5,202 nucleotides of DNA from Patescibacteria group bacterium (GTDB lineage Bacteria > Patescibacteriota > Gracilibacteria > UBA1369 > JAHJTR01), in the NCBI GenBank assembly GCA_018829865.1, contig JAHJTR010000186.1:1-5202 (forward strand), in the 5' to 3' direction. Positions 1 to 5,202 of the stretch are shown piece by piece (position 1 is the stretch's first letter; each line of letters begins with the position of its first letter). The translations under genes were made by a program, and so were the position numbers. The notes below the pieces were generated by a model that was given only the letters and a program-made list of their open reading frames with translations, did not search any database and was not told the origin of the DNA.

Positions 1-12
1 AAATTATTATAT

Positions 13-1269
13 TTACCCTTTTAGTGCTTTAATAGGATCCAGTCTTGAAGCTTGGAAGGCGGGGATAATTGCGGAAATTGTGCTGAGAATGATTGAGAAG
101 ATAACTGCAAATGCAATTAATTCGTAAGTAATGTTGAATAACGATTCTGGGAGCATTGCGGCAGGTGGTGCAAGATAAAGAATAATTTCATTTGTTGCGA
201 ATGAGGATATATAGCCGAGTAGACAGCCGCTTATTCCTCCTATAAAACCGATTATTCCGGCTTCAAGAAGGAAAATTAAGACGATTTGCTTTTTTGTGGC
301 GCCGACGGAGCGCATGATGCCGATATTGTGGGTGCGCTCTTTGACGGCGGACAGAAATGTATTGAGGATGGAAAGTGATGAAACCAAAAGAATGATCAGA
401 CTTATTGAGCTTAGGCCGATGAAGAGAAAATTGAAAGCGCCTTCCAGCCCCTTGATTCGCTTTTGCAGGTGGTCGGTTTGGTAGCCCAGTTCTTCGATTT
501 TTGCGGATACTTTATCGACGTTTTCGGCGGAATCGACGCTTAGATGGATTTTGCTGATCATTTGTTCTTCTTTGTTGACTAATTTGTTTAAACTATTTAT
601 TGGAACAGTGATACCGGCTAGTGCGACTTTGCCGGAAAACCCGATGATTTTGCCTTTGTGTACTTTTTCAACCTCGCTTAAATTAGGGAGAAATGAGGAA
701 TAGCCGACGTAAATATCCATTTCGCGGCCCAAAAAGTCTTCGGCTTTTAGGGTTGGTAGGCCGTTACTTTGGGCGATTGTGAAGTTGTAAATATCAAGGA
801 GTTTGTTTGAAACCATTATCGGAATGAATTCTTCATTCGCTTGCCATTTGCTGCCTTCGGGGAGATCTTCTTTGATGTAGCTTTCTTCGACTCCCATGAC
901 CAGGCTGTCGGTTATTAGTGATTGGCCAAAAATTGTGCCGCGTACCGAGACGGGTTTGTTGATTGTGTATTCAGGTGAGATGGTTTCGACGTGATCAATT
1001 TCTTTGAGTTGTTCAATGGTTTTTGGTGATAGGCGGCTGGTTTCGGATTCTGAAACCAGTTTGAGGATTCGGCTACCTTGAATATTTGGCAAAACATCGA
1101 CGTTTGTTAGTGAGGTGTTTGAGAGAATGCTTTCATAGGCCGCTTTTTTGAGACCGCTGCTTAATCCGATGAAAATTATCAAAGAAGCTATACCAATTGT
1201 TATACCAAAAGTGGTAATAAATGTGCGAACTTTTCTTTGTTTGAGGTTTTTTGCTGCGAGTTTGAGCAT
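13..1269 (-). CDS. ABC transporter permease, MacB/FtsX type
   Basis: Membrane subunit of a MacB/LolCE-like ABC transporter, the mechanotransmission class that moves peptides, lipoproteins or drugs using cytoplasmic ATP hydrolysis. The 418-residue protein has the family layout. A basic N-terminus leads into TM1 (about 17-38). A large extracytoplasmic MacB-PCD-like domain follows (about 41-278). A C-terminal FtsX domain holds three further helices (about 279-307, 328-354, 383-403). Between TM2 and TM3 is the coupling segment ERTHNIGIMRSVGATKKQI (311-329), and the protein ends in the usual IPAFQASRLDPIKALKG tail (402-418), so it is complete. The start is supported by the family-typical opening MLKLAAKNLKQRKVRT; no Shine-Dalgarno precedes it. 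It follows the ATPase gene by 32 bp on the same strand, so the two are very likely co-transcribed. The substrate cannot be told. The extracytoplasmic domain is shorter than I remember for E. coli MacB, and no MacA-like adaptor is visible. Confidence 0.92.
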   Translation of the reverse strand: MLKLAAKNLKQRKVRTFITTFGITIGIASLIIFIGLSSGLKKAAYESILSNTSLTNVDVLPNIQGSRILKLVSESETSRLSPKTIEQLKEIDHVETISPEYTINKPVSVRGTIFGQSLITDSLVMGVEESYIKEDLPEGSKWQANEEFIPIMVSNKLLDIYNFTIAQSNGLPTLKAEDFLGREMDIYVGYSSFLPNLSEVEKVHKGKIIGFSGKVALAGITVPINSLNKLVNKEEQMISKIHLSVDSAENVDKVSAKIEELGYQTDHLQKRIKGLEGAFNFLFIGLSSISLIILLVSSLSILNTFLSAVKERTHNIGIMRSVGATKKQIVLIFLLEAGIIGFIGGISGCLLGYISSFATNEIILYLAPPAAMLPESLFNITYELIAFAVIFSIILSTISAIIPAFQASRLDPIKALKG

Positions 1270-1301
1270 GGGGTTGATTGTTTTTTTTATGGGAGGAGGT
1301 T

Positions 1302-1967
1302 TTAAATCATTACTCCGTCTTTTAATTTAATAATTTTGTCGGCTGCGTTGGCGATTGTTTCGTCGTGGGTAACTATTATTAGGGTGATGTTTTTTTCTTT
1401 TTGGAGTTTTTTGAGGAGTTTTAGGATTTCTGCGGCATTTTTGGGATCCAAATCTCCTGTTGGTTCGTCGGCGAGGATGATGCTTGGTTGGTTAACCAGT
1501 GCCCTTGCGATTGCGGCCCTCTGCGCTTGACCTCCTGAAACTTCACTTGGCCTATGATTAGATCGATCAAAAATATCAACGTCTTTAAGCGCTTTGTTGA
1601 CTAGGCGATTGATTTTATTGTGATTTGAATCAGGGCTGAAATAAAGGGGGAGGGCGGTATTTTCGAAAATTGTGAGATGCTCCTCAAGGTGGAATTGCTG
1701 GAAAACGAAGCCGATATTGAAATTTCTGTATGCTGAAAGCTGCGAATCGTTGAAAGTTAAAATATTTTGATTATTGAAGAGGATGAGGCCGCTAGTTGGT
1801 TTATCCAGGCCGCCGATGAGATTGAGCAATGTAGATTTGCCTGAACCCGAGGGGCCGACGATCGAAATAAAATCGCCTTGTTTTATATTTAAGGTGAGGT
1901 TTTTAAGCGCGTGGATGGTTTTTTTGTCGAGAGTGTAGTTTTTGCTGAGATTTTTTAGTTCGAGCAT
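1302..1967 (-). CDS. ABC transporter ATP-binding protein, LolD/MacB type
   Basis: Cytoplasmic ATPase that powers the adjacent MacB/FtsX permease. At 221 residues it is a typical stand-alone nucleotide-binding domain. All motifs are present in order: Walker A GPSGSGKST (38-46), Q-loop in GFVFQQF (Q90), signature VSGGQAQR (143-150), Walker B IILADEPTG (163-171) with catalytic Glu168, D-loop LD (173-174) and H-loop His201 in IVTHD. The FVFQQFHL stretch and the ADEPTGDLD block are characteristic of the LolD/MacB/FtsE subfamily. The signature has Val-Ser and Ala148 where LSGGQQQR is commonest, a tolerated variation. The start MLELKNLSKNY is the expected family N-terminus. The leader is A-rich with no Shine-Dalgarno and reads GCCCC-ATG, resembling the CCCC-ATG of the permease gene. 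It is the first gene of a probable two-gene operon. No convincing sigma70 promoter was found upstream. Catalytic activity is expected; the transported substrate is unknown. Confidence 0.95.
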   Translation of the reverse strand: MLELKNLSKNYTLDKKTIHALKNLTLNIKQGDFISIVGPSGSGKSTLLNLIGGLDKPTSGLILFNNQNILTFNDSQLSAYRNFNIGFVFQQFHLEEHLTIFENTALPLYFSPDSNHNKINRLVNKALKDVDIFDRSNHRPSEVSGGQAQRAAIARALVNQPSIILADEPTGDLDPKNAAEILKLLKKLQKEKNITLIIVTHDETIANAADKIIKLKDGVMI

Positions 1968-2066
1968 GGGGCTTTTGTTTTTTCTATTTTTTTTAGTTTA
2001 ATAGAAGTTAACCAAAAGTGGAAGAGTATGCTTGATTTGGATGAATGGTTTTGGTTGGATTAAATA

Positions 2067-2094
2067 ATAAAAAGAGCGCTTATGTTTTAGCGCT
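2067..2094 (-). terminator. Intrinsic terminator after the isomerase-like gene
   Basis: Read on the minus strand, AGCGCT (2094-2089) and AGCGCT (2080-2075) form a 6-bp GC-rich stem with an 8-nt A-rich loop. It is followed at once by CTTTTTATTATTTA, a U-rich tail in the transcript. It lies about 27 bp past the TAA of the isomerase-like gene at 2121, so it should end that transcript and insulate the downstream ABC genes. Orientation is clear because the T tract exists only on the minus-strand downstream side. Confidence 0.8.
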
Positions 2095-2120
2095 TAGATG
2101 GGAAGAAAATACTTGAGAGT

Positions 2121-2864
2121 TTATTTTACGTATTTATTGCAGAATTCTAGCTCTTCTTTTAGCCCTTTGACTACCTCTTCTTTATCTTTAAGCTCAAATT
2201 CTTTTGGTGAGACTTTAATTGAAATTGCGCCTAAATAATTGTTGTCTTTTAATTTTGAGAGCAGGCTTTCGACTGGTAATGTGCCGCTTTTTAGTCTGGC
2301 GTATTGTTCTTTTTTTGTGGAGTTTGAAATATGTACGTGAACCAAGAAATCTTTTAAATTGTTGTAAGTTCTGATGATATCGCTGCCACGATCGGCGAGT
2401 AGGCTTATGTCTATGCAGGCATGCTTGAATTTTTTCATCTCTAAAATGTTGTTCATGGCTTTTTTAGGGATAATTCCTAAATAAGTTTCGTCTTTGGCGT
2501 TTTCTAGGGCAATTGAGATGTTTTCTTTTCTGCGAATTTTTGGTACCTCTTTTTTAAGCCATTTTGTAAGGGAGAAGCTTAGTAAACTCGGGGCTGAGAC
2601 TACAATAATTTTGCAGCTAATTTCTTTAGCGAATTTTATAAGTTTTTCGATGTCTTTTTGAGTGTATGTATCTGGGGCTTCGATAGCGTTAACAGGCAGG
2701 CTGTGTTTTTTTACCAATTCATTAACATAATCGCTGTCATAAGTGTCGTAATTGCCGTATTCGACTTTGATATCCAATCCGTCGTAACCTGCGTCTTTGG
2801 CGAATTTAAAAATTCGATCTAGGCCGTATCCTTTTAATGTTGATGTTGATAAGACTATTTTCAT
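2121..2864 (-). CDS. Sugar phosphate isomerase/epimerase-like TIM-barrel protein
   Basis: A 247-residue cytoplasmic protein resembling the xylose-isomerase-like TIM-barrel superfamily (AP endonuclease family 2: sugar isomerases, epimerases, endonuclease IV). Alternating beta strands and helices are readable: opening strand MKIVLSTSTL, then AGYDGLDIKVE (25-35), LPVNAIEAP (56-64), CKIIVVSAP (84-92), ISIALENA (116-123), HACIDISLL (148-156), FLVHVHISN (173-181) and LGAISIKVSP (211-220). The likely metal ligands by family pattern are Glu121, Asp152 and His178 (or His176). The last strand, where a glutamate ligand is usual, has Lys217, so activity may be altered. At about 250 residues it is slightly short for the family. 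The start gives the expected first strand and sits about 19 nt below a strong promoter; no Shine-Dalgarno is seen. It has its own promoter and terminator and no pathway neighbour, so the substrate cannot be assigned. Its base composition is more AT-rich than serS. Confidence 0.78.
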   Translation of the reverse strand: MKIVLSTSTLKGYGLDRIFKFAKDAGYDGLDIKVEYGNYDTYDSDYVNELVKKHSLPVNAIEAPDTYTQKDIEKLIKFAKEISCKIIVVSAPSLLSFSLTKWLKKEVPKIRRKENISIALENAKDETYLGIIPKKAMNNILEMKKFKHACIDISLLADRGSDIIRTYNNLKDFLVHVHISNSTKKEQYARLKSGTLPVESLLSKLKDNNYLGAISIKVSPKEFELKDKEEVVKGLKEELEFCNKYVK

Positions 2865-2889
2865 GGCGAATATTGTTATTTATCTGTGT

Positions 2890-2918
2890 ATAATAACATA
2901 TTTGGGGTGGTTTTTCAA
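2890..2918 (-). promoter_or_regulatory. Near-consensus sigma70 promoter for the isomerase-like gene
   Basis: On the minus strand, TTGAAA (2918-2913, 5/6 match to TTGACA) is followed by exactly 17 bp and then TATTAT (2895-2890, 5/6 match to TATAAT). The TGT just before the -10 gives an extended -10. Predicted transcription starts near 2883, leaving about a 19-nt leader before the ATG at 2864. That leader contains no Shine-Dalgarno. A 9-mer matching the DnaA-box consensus overlaps the -10 (see findings). Confidence 0.72.
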
Positions 2919-3013
2919 TGGGGGAGAGGAGTAGAACTTGGTTTTTTTGAAAAACTATTATTGATGGGTTTGGATGTTTGGAGTATGGTTGTGGCTTGTG
3001 CTAACTAAGAGAA

Positions 3014-3064
3014 GGAGCATGGCTGTAGCCATGCTCCAACAGATGGCTGTAGCCATGCTCCAAC
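3014..3064. repeat. Duplicated hairpin element (22-bp direct repeat)
   Basis: A perfect 22-bp direct repeat, ATGGCTGTAGCCATGCTCCAAC, occurs at 3019-3040 and 3043-3064 with 2 bp between copies. The left copy is completed by GGAGC to give a perfect 10-bp inverted repeat: GGAGCATGGC (3014-3023), TGTA loop, GCCATGCTCC (3028-3037). The right copy retains only the inner 5-bp stem ATGGC/GCCAT (3043-3047 with 3052-3056). GGAGCATGGC could also pair with the second GCCATGCTCC (3052-3061). The element sits about 20 bp beyond the serS stop codon. It could stabilise the 3' end of the message or be a REP-like dispersed palindrome. No strong T tract follows on either strand, so it is not a textbook terminator. 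Confidence 0.85.
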
Positions 3065-3083
3065 GTTTAACGTTTTAATGCTA

Positions 3084-4439
3084 TTATTTCTCAATTTTCT
3101 GCACTCCACCCATGTAAGGTTGCAATATTTCAGGGATATTTATTGAGCCATCTGCGTTTTGGTAGACCTCTAATAATGGGATCAGGATGCGGGGGCTGGC
3201 GATTGCGGTGTTGTTTAGGGTGTGGACAAAGCTGATTTTACCTTCTTTATTGCGGTATCTTATATTTAGGCGGCGGGATTGGAATTCCAGGAAAGTTGAG
3301 CAGGAGTGGGTTTCTCCGTAATTTTCTCTTGAAGGCATCCAGGTTTCTATGTCGTTTTTGAAGTATTGGCCTTGGCCGATGTCTCCTGTGCAGACATTAA
3401 CTACTCTGTAAGGCAGCTTAAGGTCTTGGAGTATTTCTTCGGCGTTTTTTAGGAGCATTTGGTGCATTTTTTTGCTTTCTTCGGGGTCGTTTTTGCAGAG
3501 AACCACTTGTTCTACTTTATAAAACTGGTGAACTCGGTATAAACCGTGGGTGTCTTTGCCGTATGTGCCGGCTTCTCGGCGGTAGCAGCTTGAGTATCCG
3601 GCGTAAAGTTTTGGGAGGGCTGATTCGTCTAGGATTTCGTCCATGTGATATGACGCTACGGGGACTTCGGATGTGCCGATTAAGTATTTTTGGTCGAAGG
3701 GGATTTTGGGGGTTTCGGAATCGTTATTTTTGGTGTCTGAGGTATTTTCGGCTTTGGGCGCGCGTTTGTCTCCTCCCATATCAACACCTACCGCATAAGC
3801 CTGCTCCTCTCCTCCCGGAAAATATGATGTTCCCATCATGGCTTGGTAATTCACGATTTGCGGGGGATTGAAAACGGTGAAACCCTTGGCGACGAGCTTG
3901 TTAAGGGTGTATTGCAGAATCGCGAACTCGAGCATGGCGCCGGCACCTTTGAGATAATAATTGCGGCTGCCTGCGACTTTTGCGGCGCGGGGAATGTCGA
4001 TAATATCGAGATTTTCGCCGAGAGTGACGTGATCTTGGATTTCAAAGTCGAAATTTGGGACTTCGCCGTTTTTGTATTCTTCTTTATTGTCTGAGTCGTC
4101 TTTGCCGATCGGGGTTTCGGGGGCGCAGGGTTGAGGAACGAGGAGCATTAGTTTGCCATATTCATGCTCGATTTCTCTGAGTTTTGCGTCAATTGTTTTT
4201 TCTTCTTTGGTGATTGTTTGCATTTCGTCGATCGCTTTTTGCTTTTCGTCGCCTTGCATTGTGGCGATGCCTTTACTTGCTTGGTTTTTTTTTGCTTTAA
4301 TTTCGTCGGTTTGTTGGATCAGTCGGCCTCTTTCATCGGCAAGTGATATCAGCTTATCCAAATCAACTCGGCAATTTTTTTGTTCGCAGGTTTGTTTGAT
4401 TTGCTCTAGATTTTCGCGGATGAATTTGATATCTAACAT
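3084..4439 (-). CDS. serS: Seryl-tRNA synthetase
   Basis: Class II aminoacyl-tRNA synthetase that charges tRNA-Ser (and tRNA-Sec where present) with serine in the cytoplasm. The 451-residue protein is complete. The N-terminal MLDIKFIREN and a charged helical hairpin (about 27-105) form the tRNA-binding coiled-coil arm. Motif 1 is in LVAKGFTVFNPPQIV (182-196). The serine-binding loop has the TSE triad (256-258). Motif 2 is YRREAGTYGKDTHGLYRVHQF (286-306) with K308 and E310. Motif 3 includes VHTLNNTAIASPR (405-417) with Arg417. The protein ends ILQPYMGG, as expected. The NNTA form of motif 3, rather than the NGSG of E. coli, is as I recall the Thermus form. Compared with a usual length near 420-430 residues, there is a polar, probably disordered insertion at about 221-247, just before the TSE strand. 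The start is fixed by the conserved N-terminus; no Shine-Dalgarno is visible. No T-box leader is seen. It stands alone, with its own probable promoter. Confidence 0.97.
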   Translation of the reverse strand: MLDIKFIRENLEQIKQTCEQKNCRVDLDKLISLADERGRLIQQTDEIKAKKNQASKGIATMQGDEKQKAIDEMQTITKEEKTIDAKLREIEHEYGKLMLLVPQPCAPETPIGKDDSDNKEEYKNGEVPNFDFEIQDHVTLGENLDIIDIPRAAKVAGSRNYYLKGAGAMLEFAILQYTLNKLVAKGFTVFNPPQIVNYQAMMGTSYFPGGEEQAYAVGVDMGGDKRAPKAENTSDTKNNDSETPKIPFDQKYLIGTSEVPVASYHMDEILDESALPKLYAGYSSCYRREAGTYGKDTHGLYRVHQFYKVEQVVLCKNDPEESKKMHQMLLKNAEEILQDLKLPYRVVNVCTGDIGQGQYFKNDIETWMPSRENYGETHSCSTFLEFQSRRLNIRYRNKEGKISFVHTLNNTAIASPRILIPLLEVYQNADGSINIPEILQPYMGGVQKIEK

Positions 4440-4482
4440 TATTTTATTTTTAATTGATGATGAGGTGGTTTAGCGGTATCAA

Positions 4483-4509
4483 TTTATATATTATTTGGGA
4501 GAGGGTCAA
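4483..4509 (-). promoter_or_regulatory. Probable serS promoter
   Basis: On the minus strand, TTGACC (4509-4504, 5/6 match) lies upstream of an AT-rich block. TATAAA (4488-4483, 5/6 match) is 15 bp away, shorter than ideal; a 17-bp spacing would give the poorer TAAATT. Either choice gives a leader of roughly 35-40 nt before the serS ATG. The leader is A-rich near the start codon and lacks a Shine-Dalgarno. It is too short for a T-box or other known riboswitch. This is the best promoter candidate between the tandem array and serS. Confidence 0.42.
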
Positions 4510-4550
4510 CTTATCTTGAATTAATGCATAACGATTCTATATGACAATTT

Positions 4551-4560
4551 TCCCCGGGGA
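4551..4560. other. Perfect GC palindrome TCCCCGGGGA before the array
   Basis: A 10-bp perfect palindrome sits between the serS promoter region and the start of the tandem array. On the plus strand it is followed by closely spaced G runs at 4567-4570, 4575-4579, 4595-4598 and 4604-4606. It has no loop, so it is better read as a possible protein-binding dyad or a chance junction feature than as a hairpin. The flanking 4510-4550 holds no gene. Confidence 0.5.
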
Positions 4561-4564
4561 TTTT

Positions 4565-5165
4565 TTGGGGAGTTGGGGGAGGTTGGAGGAGGCCGGGGTG
4601 TTTGGGCGGACAAAGCTTGGGAGACCAAAATTGCCTGTTTTTCAACGACCAAGCTTGCGGGAGGGCAGGGAATCAGGGGGTGCTAATGCTTCGGGGGTGT
4701 AATCTGCCTGCGTTTCAGCGGCTGGGCTTTGTGGGAGATTAGGCTGTTTGGGTTGCTAAAAGTATTGGGAATCAAGCTTGTTTGCGTTTTAGCGGCGGGG
4801 TTTGGTGGAGGTTGGGCTGCGGGGTGGATAAAAATTGGAAGGCAAGCTTGTTTGTGTTTTAGCGGCGGGGCTTGGTGGCCGGACTGCCGGGCGGAAAAAA
4901 AATTGGAAAGCTAACTTGTTTGTGTTTTAGCGGCGGGGCTTGGTGGCCGGACTGCCGGGCGGAAAAAAAATTGGAAAGCAAGCTTGTTTGCGTTTTAGCG
5001 ACCGGGCTTGGTGGAGGTCGGGCTGCGGGGTGGATAAAGATTGGAAGGCAAGCTTGTTTGTGTTTTAGCGGCGGGGCTTGGTGGAGGTTGGGCTGATGGG
5101 GTGGATAAAAGATTGGAAAGCAAACTTGCCTGCGTTCCAACGGCTGAGGCTGCCTGTCTTGCATT
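4565..5165. repeat. Imperfect tandem array of ~70-bp non-coding units
   Basis: About eight head-to-tail units, read on the plus strand. Good copies begin TTTTAGCGGCGGGGCTTGG and end ATTGGAAAGCAAGCTTGTTTG. Boundaries by eye: 4565-4639 and 4640-4712 (diverged), 4713-4786 (74 bp), 4787-4856 (70), 4857-4924 (68), 4925-4992 (68), 4993-5062 (70), 5063-5134 (72), then a fragment to about 5165. Two middle-segment types exist. Type 1 (AGGTYGGGCTGCGGGGTGGA) is in 4787-4856, 4993-5062 and, slightly altered, 5063-5134. Type 2 (CCGGACTGCCGGGCGG then A8) is in 4857-4924 and 4925-4992. Most units carry the palindrome CAAGCTTG (4650, 4773, 4843, 4979, 5049). Unit lengths differ by 2 bp, which breaks any reading frame, so the array is not a repetitive protein gene. 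Plus-strand G greatly exceeds C. Function is unknown; decayed edges with near-identical central copies suggest growth by unequal exchange or slippage. Confidence 0.9.
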
Positions 5166-5202
5166 TTTGAGTTGACGAGGAATTGAGGTTTTTTAAAATT
5201 TC
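5166..5202. other. Window end, no recognisable feature
   Basis: This short AT-rich tail after the last repeat fragment includes TTGACG (5172-5177) but no acceptable -10 at proper spacing inside the window. Nothing here can be supported as a gene or site. Confidence 0.5.

Noticed and set aside
1998..2026. Promoter for the ABC operon
   Set aside because: A TATTAA-like -10 is at 2003-1998 on the minus strand, but the hexamer 17 bp upstream (CTCTTC) is a poor -35 and there is no extended -10.
3014..3037. Hairpin after serS as a standard intrinsic terminator
   Set aside because: The stem is strong, but on the minus strand it is followed by CTTCTCTTAG rather than a T run, and the plus side has no T run directly after either copy.
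2865..3083. tRNA or other structured RNA gene between serS and the isomerase-like gene
   Set aside because: No cloverleaf or CCA-like end was found; the only structure is the duplicated hairpin.
3843..4473. Plus-strand open frames opposite serS (3843-4094, 4153-4473, 3563-3871)
   Set aside because: They are antisense shadows of the well-supported serS gene and show no recognisable protein features.
4440..4500. T-box or other riboswitch controlling serS
   Set aside because: The leader from the best promoter is only about 35-40 nt, with no T-box sequence or terminator hairpin.
4713..5134. CRISPR array with ~36-bp repeats and ~34-bp spacers
   Set aside because: The would-be spacers are themselves homologous (all end ATTGGAA-GC and fall into two types), repeats vary, and no cas gene is present.
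4713..5134. Integron attC array
   Set aside because: No GTTRRRY/RYYYAAC pair bounds the units, there are no cassette genes, and units are direct repeats without the long inverted arms of attC sites.
4859..5164. Proline-rich 101-residue open frame on the minus strand across the array, and plus-strand frames at 4729-4914 and 4872-5096
   Set aside because: Units are 68, 70 or 72 bp, so frames shift from unit to unit. The openness follows from the G-rich repeat lacking stops, and no start region or conserved protein pattern is seen.
5172..5200. Plus-strand promoter at the window end
   Set aside because: TTGACG is present, but 17 bp downstream the hexamer is AAAATT and no plus-strand gene is visible.

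Overview
The window is a bacterial chromosome segment of moderate to low GC. All four convincing genes lie on the minus strand. Reading along that strand (right to left) they are seryl-tRNA synthetase (serS), a small TIM-barrel sugar isomerase/epimerase-like protein, and an ABC transporter pair (ATPase, then MacB/FtsX-type permease). Bacterial origin follows from the Thermus-like bacterial SerRS and the LolD/MacB-type transporter. No gene start has a Shine-Dalgarno sequence; the leaders are A-rich. Genes are compact, all four stops are TAA, and UGG is used for Trp. This suits an uncultured lineage such as Patescibacteria/CPR, but that placement is inference and no rRNA or marker tree is available.

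Layout. 13-1967: ATPase and permease, 32 bp apart, almost certainly one operon encoding an exporter or lipoprotein-extraction-type ABC complex; no adaptor gene is visible before the window ends. 1968-2120: a short intergenic stretch with a clear minus-strand intrinsic terminator. 2121-2864: isomerase-like gene with its own near-consensus promoter and terminator, hence a single-gene unit. 2865-3083: promoter region plus a duplicated hairpin element just after serS. 3084-4439: complete serS. 4440-4564: serS leader and probable promoter, ending in a CCCCGGGG palindrome. About 4565-5165: an imperfect tandem array of roughly 70-bp non-coding units, best conserved in the middle and decayed at both edges. 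5166-5202: nothing recognisable.

How the parts relate. serS supplies Ser-tRNA for translation. The isomerase-like protein has no pathway partner here. The ABC pair forms a membrane complex. The genes look like independent housekeeping/accessory units rather than one pathway.

The most unusual parts are non-coding: the ~70-bp array upstream of serS, which carries DnaA-box-like 9-mers in three units; the duplicated hairpin downstream of serS; and a strong G-over-C excess on the plus strand that most of the window shares and the isomerase gene lacks. I do not see a clearly new multi-gene system.
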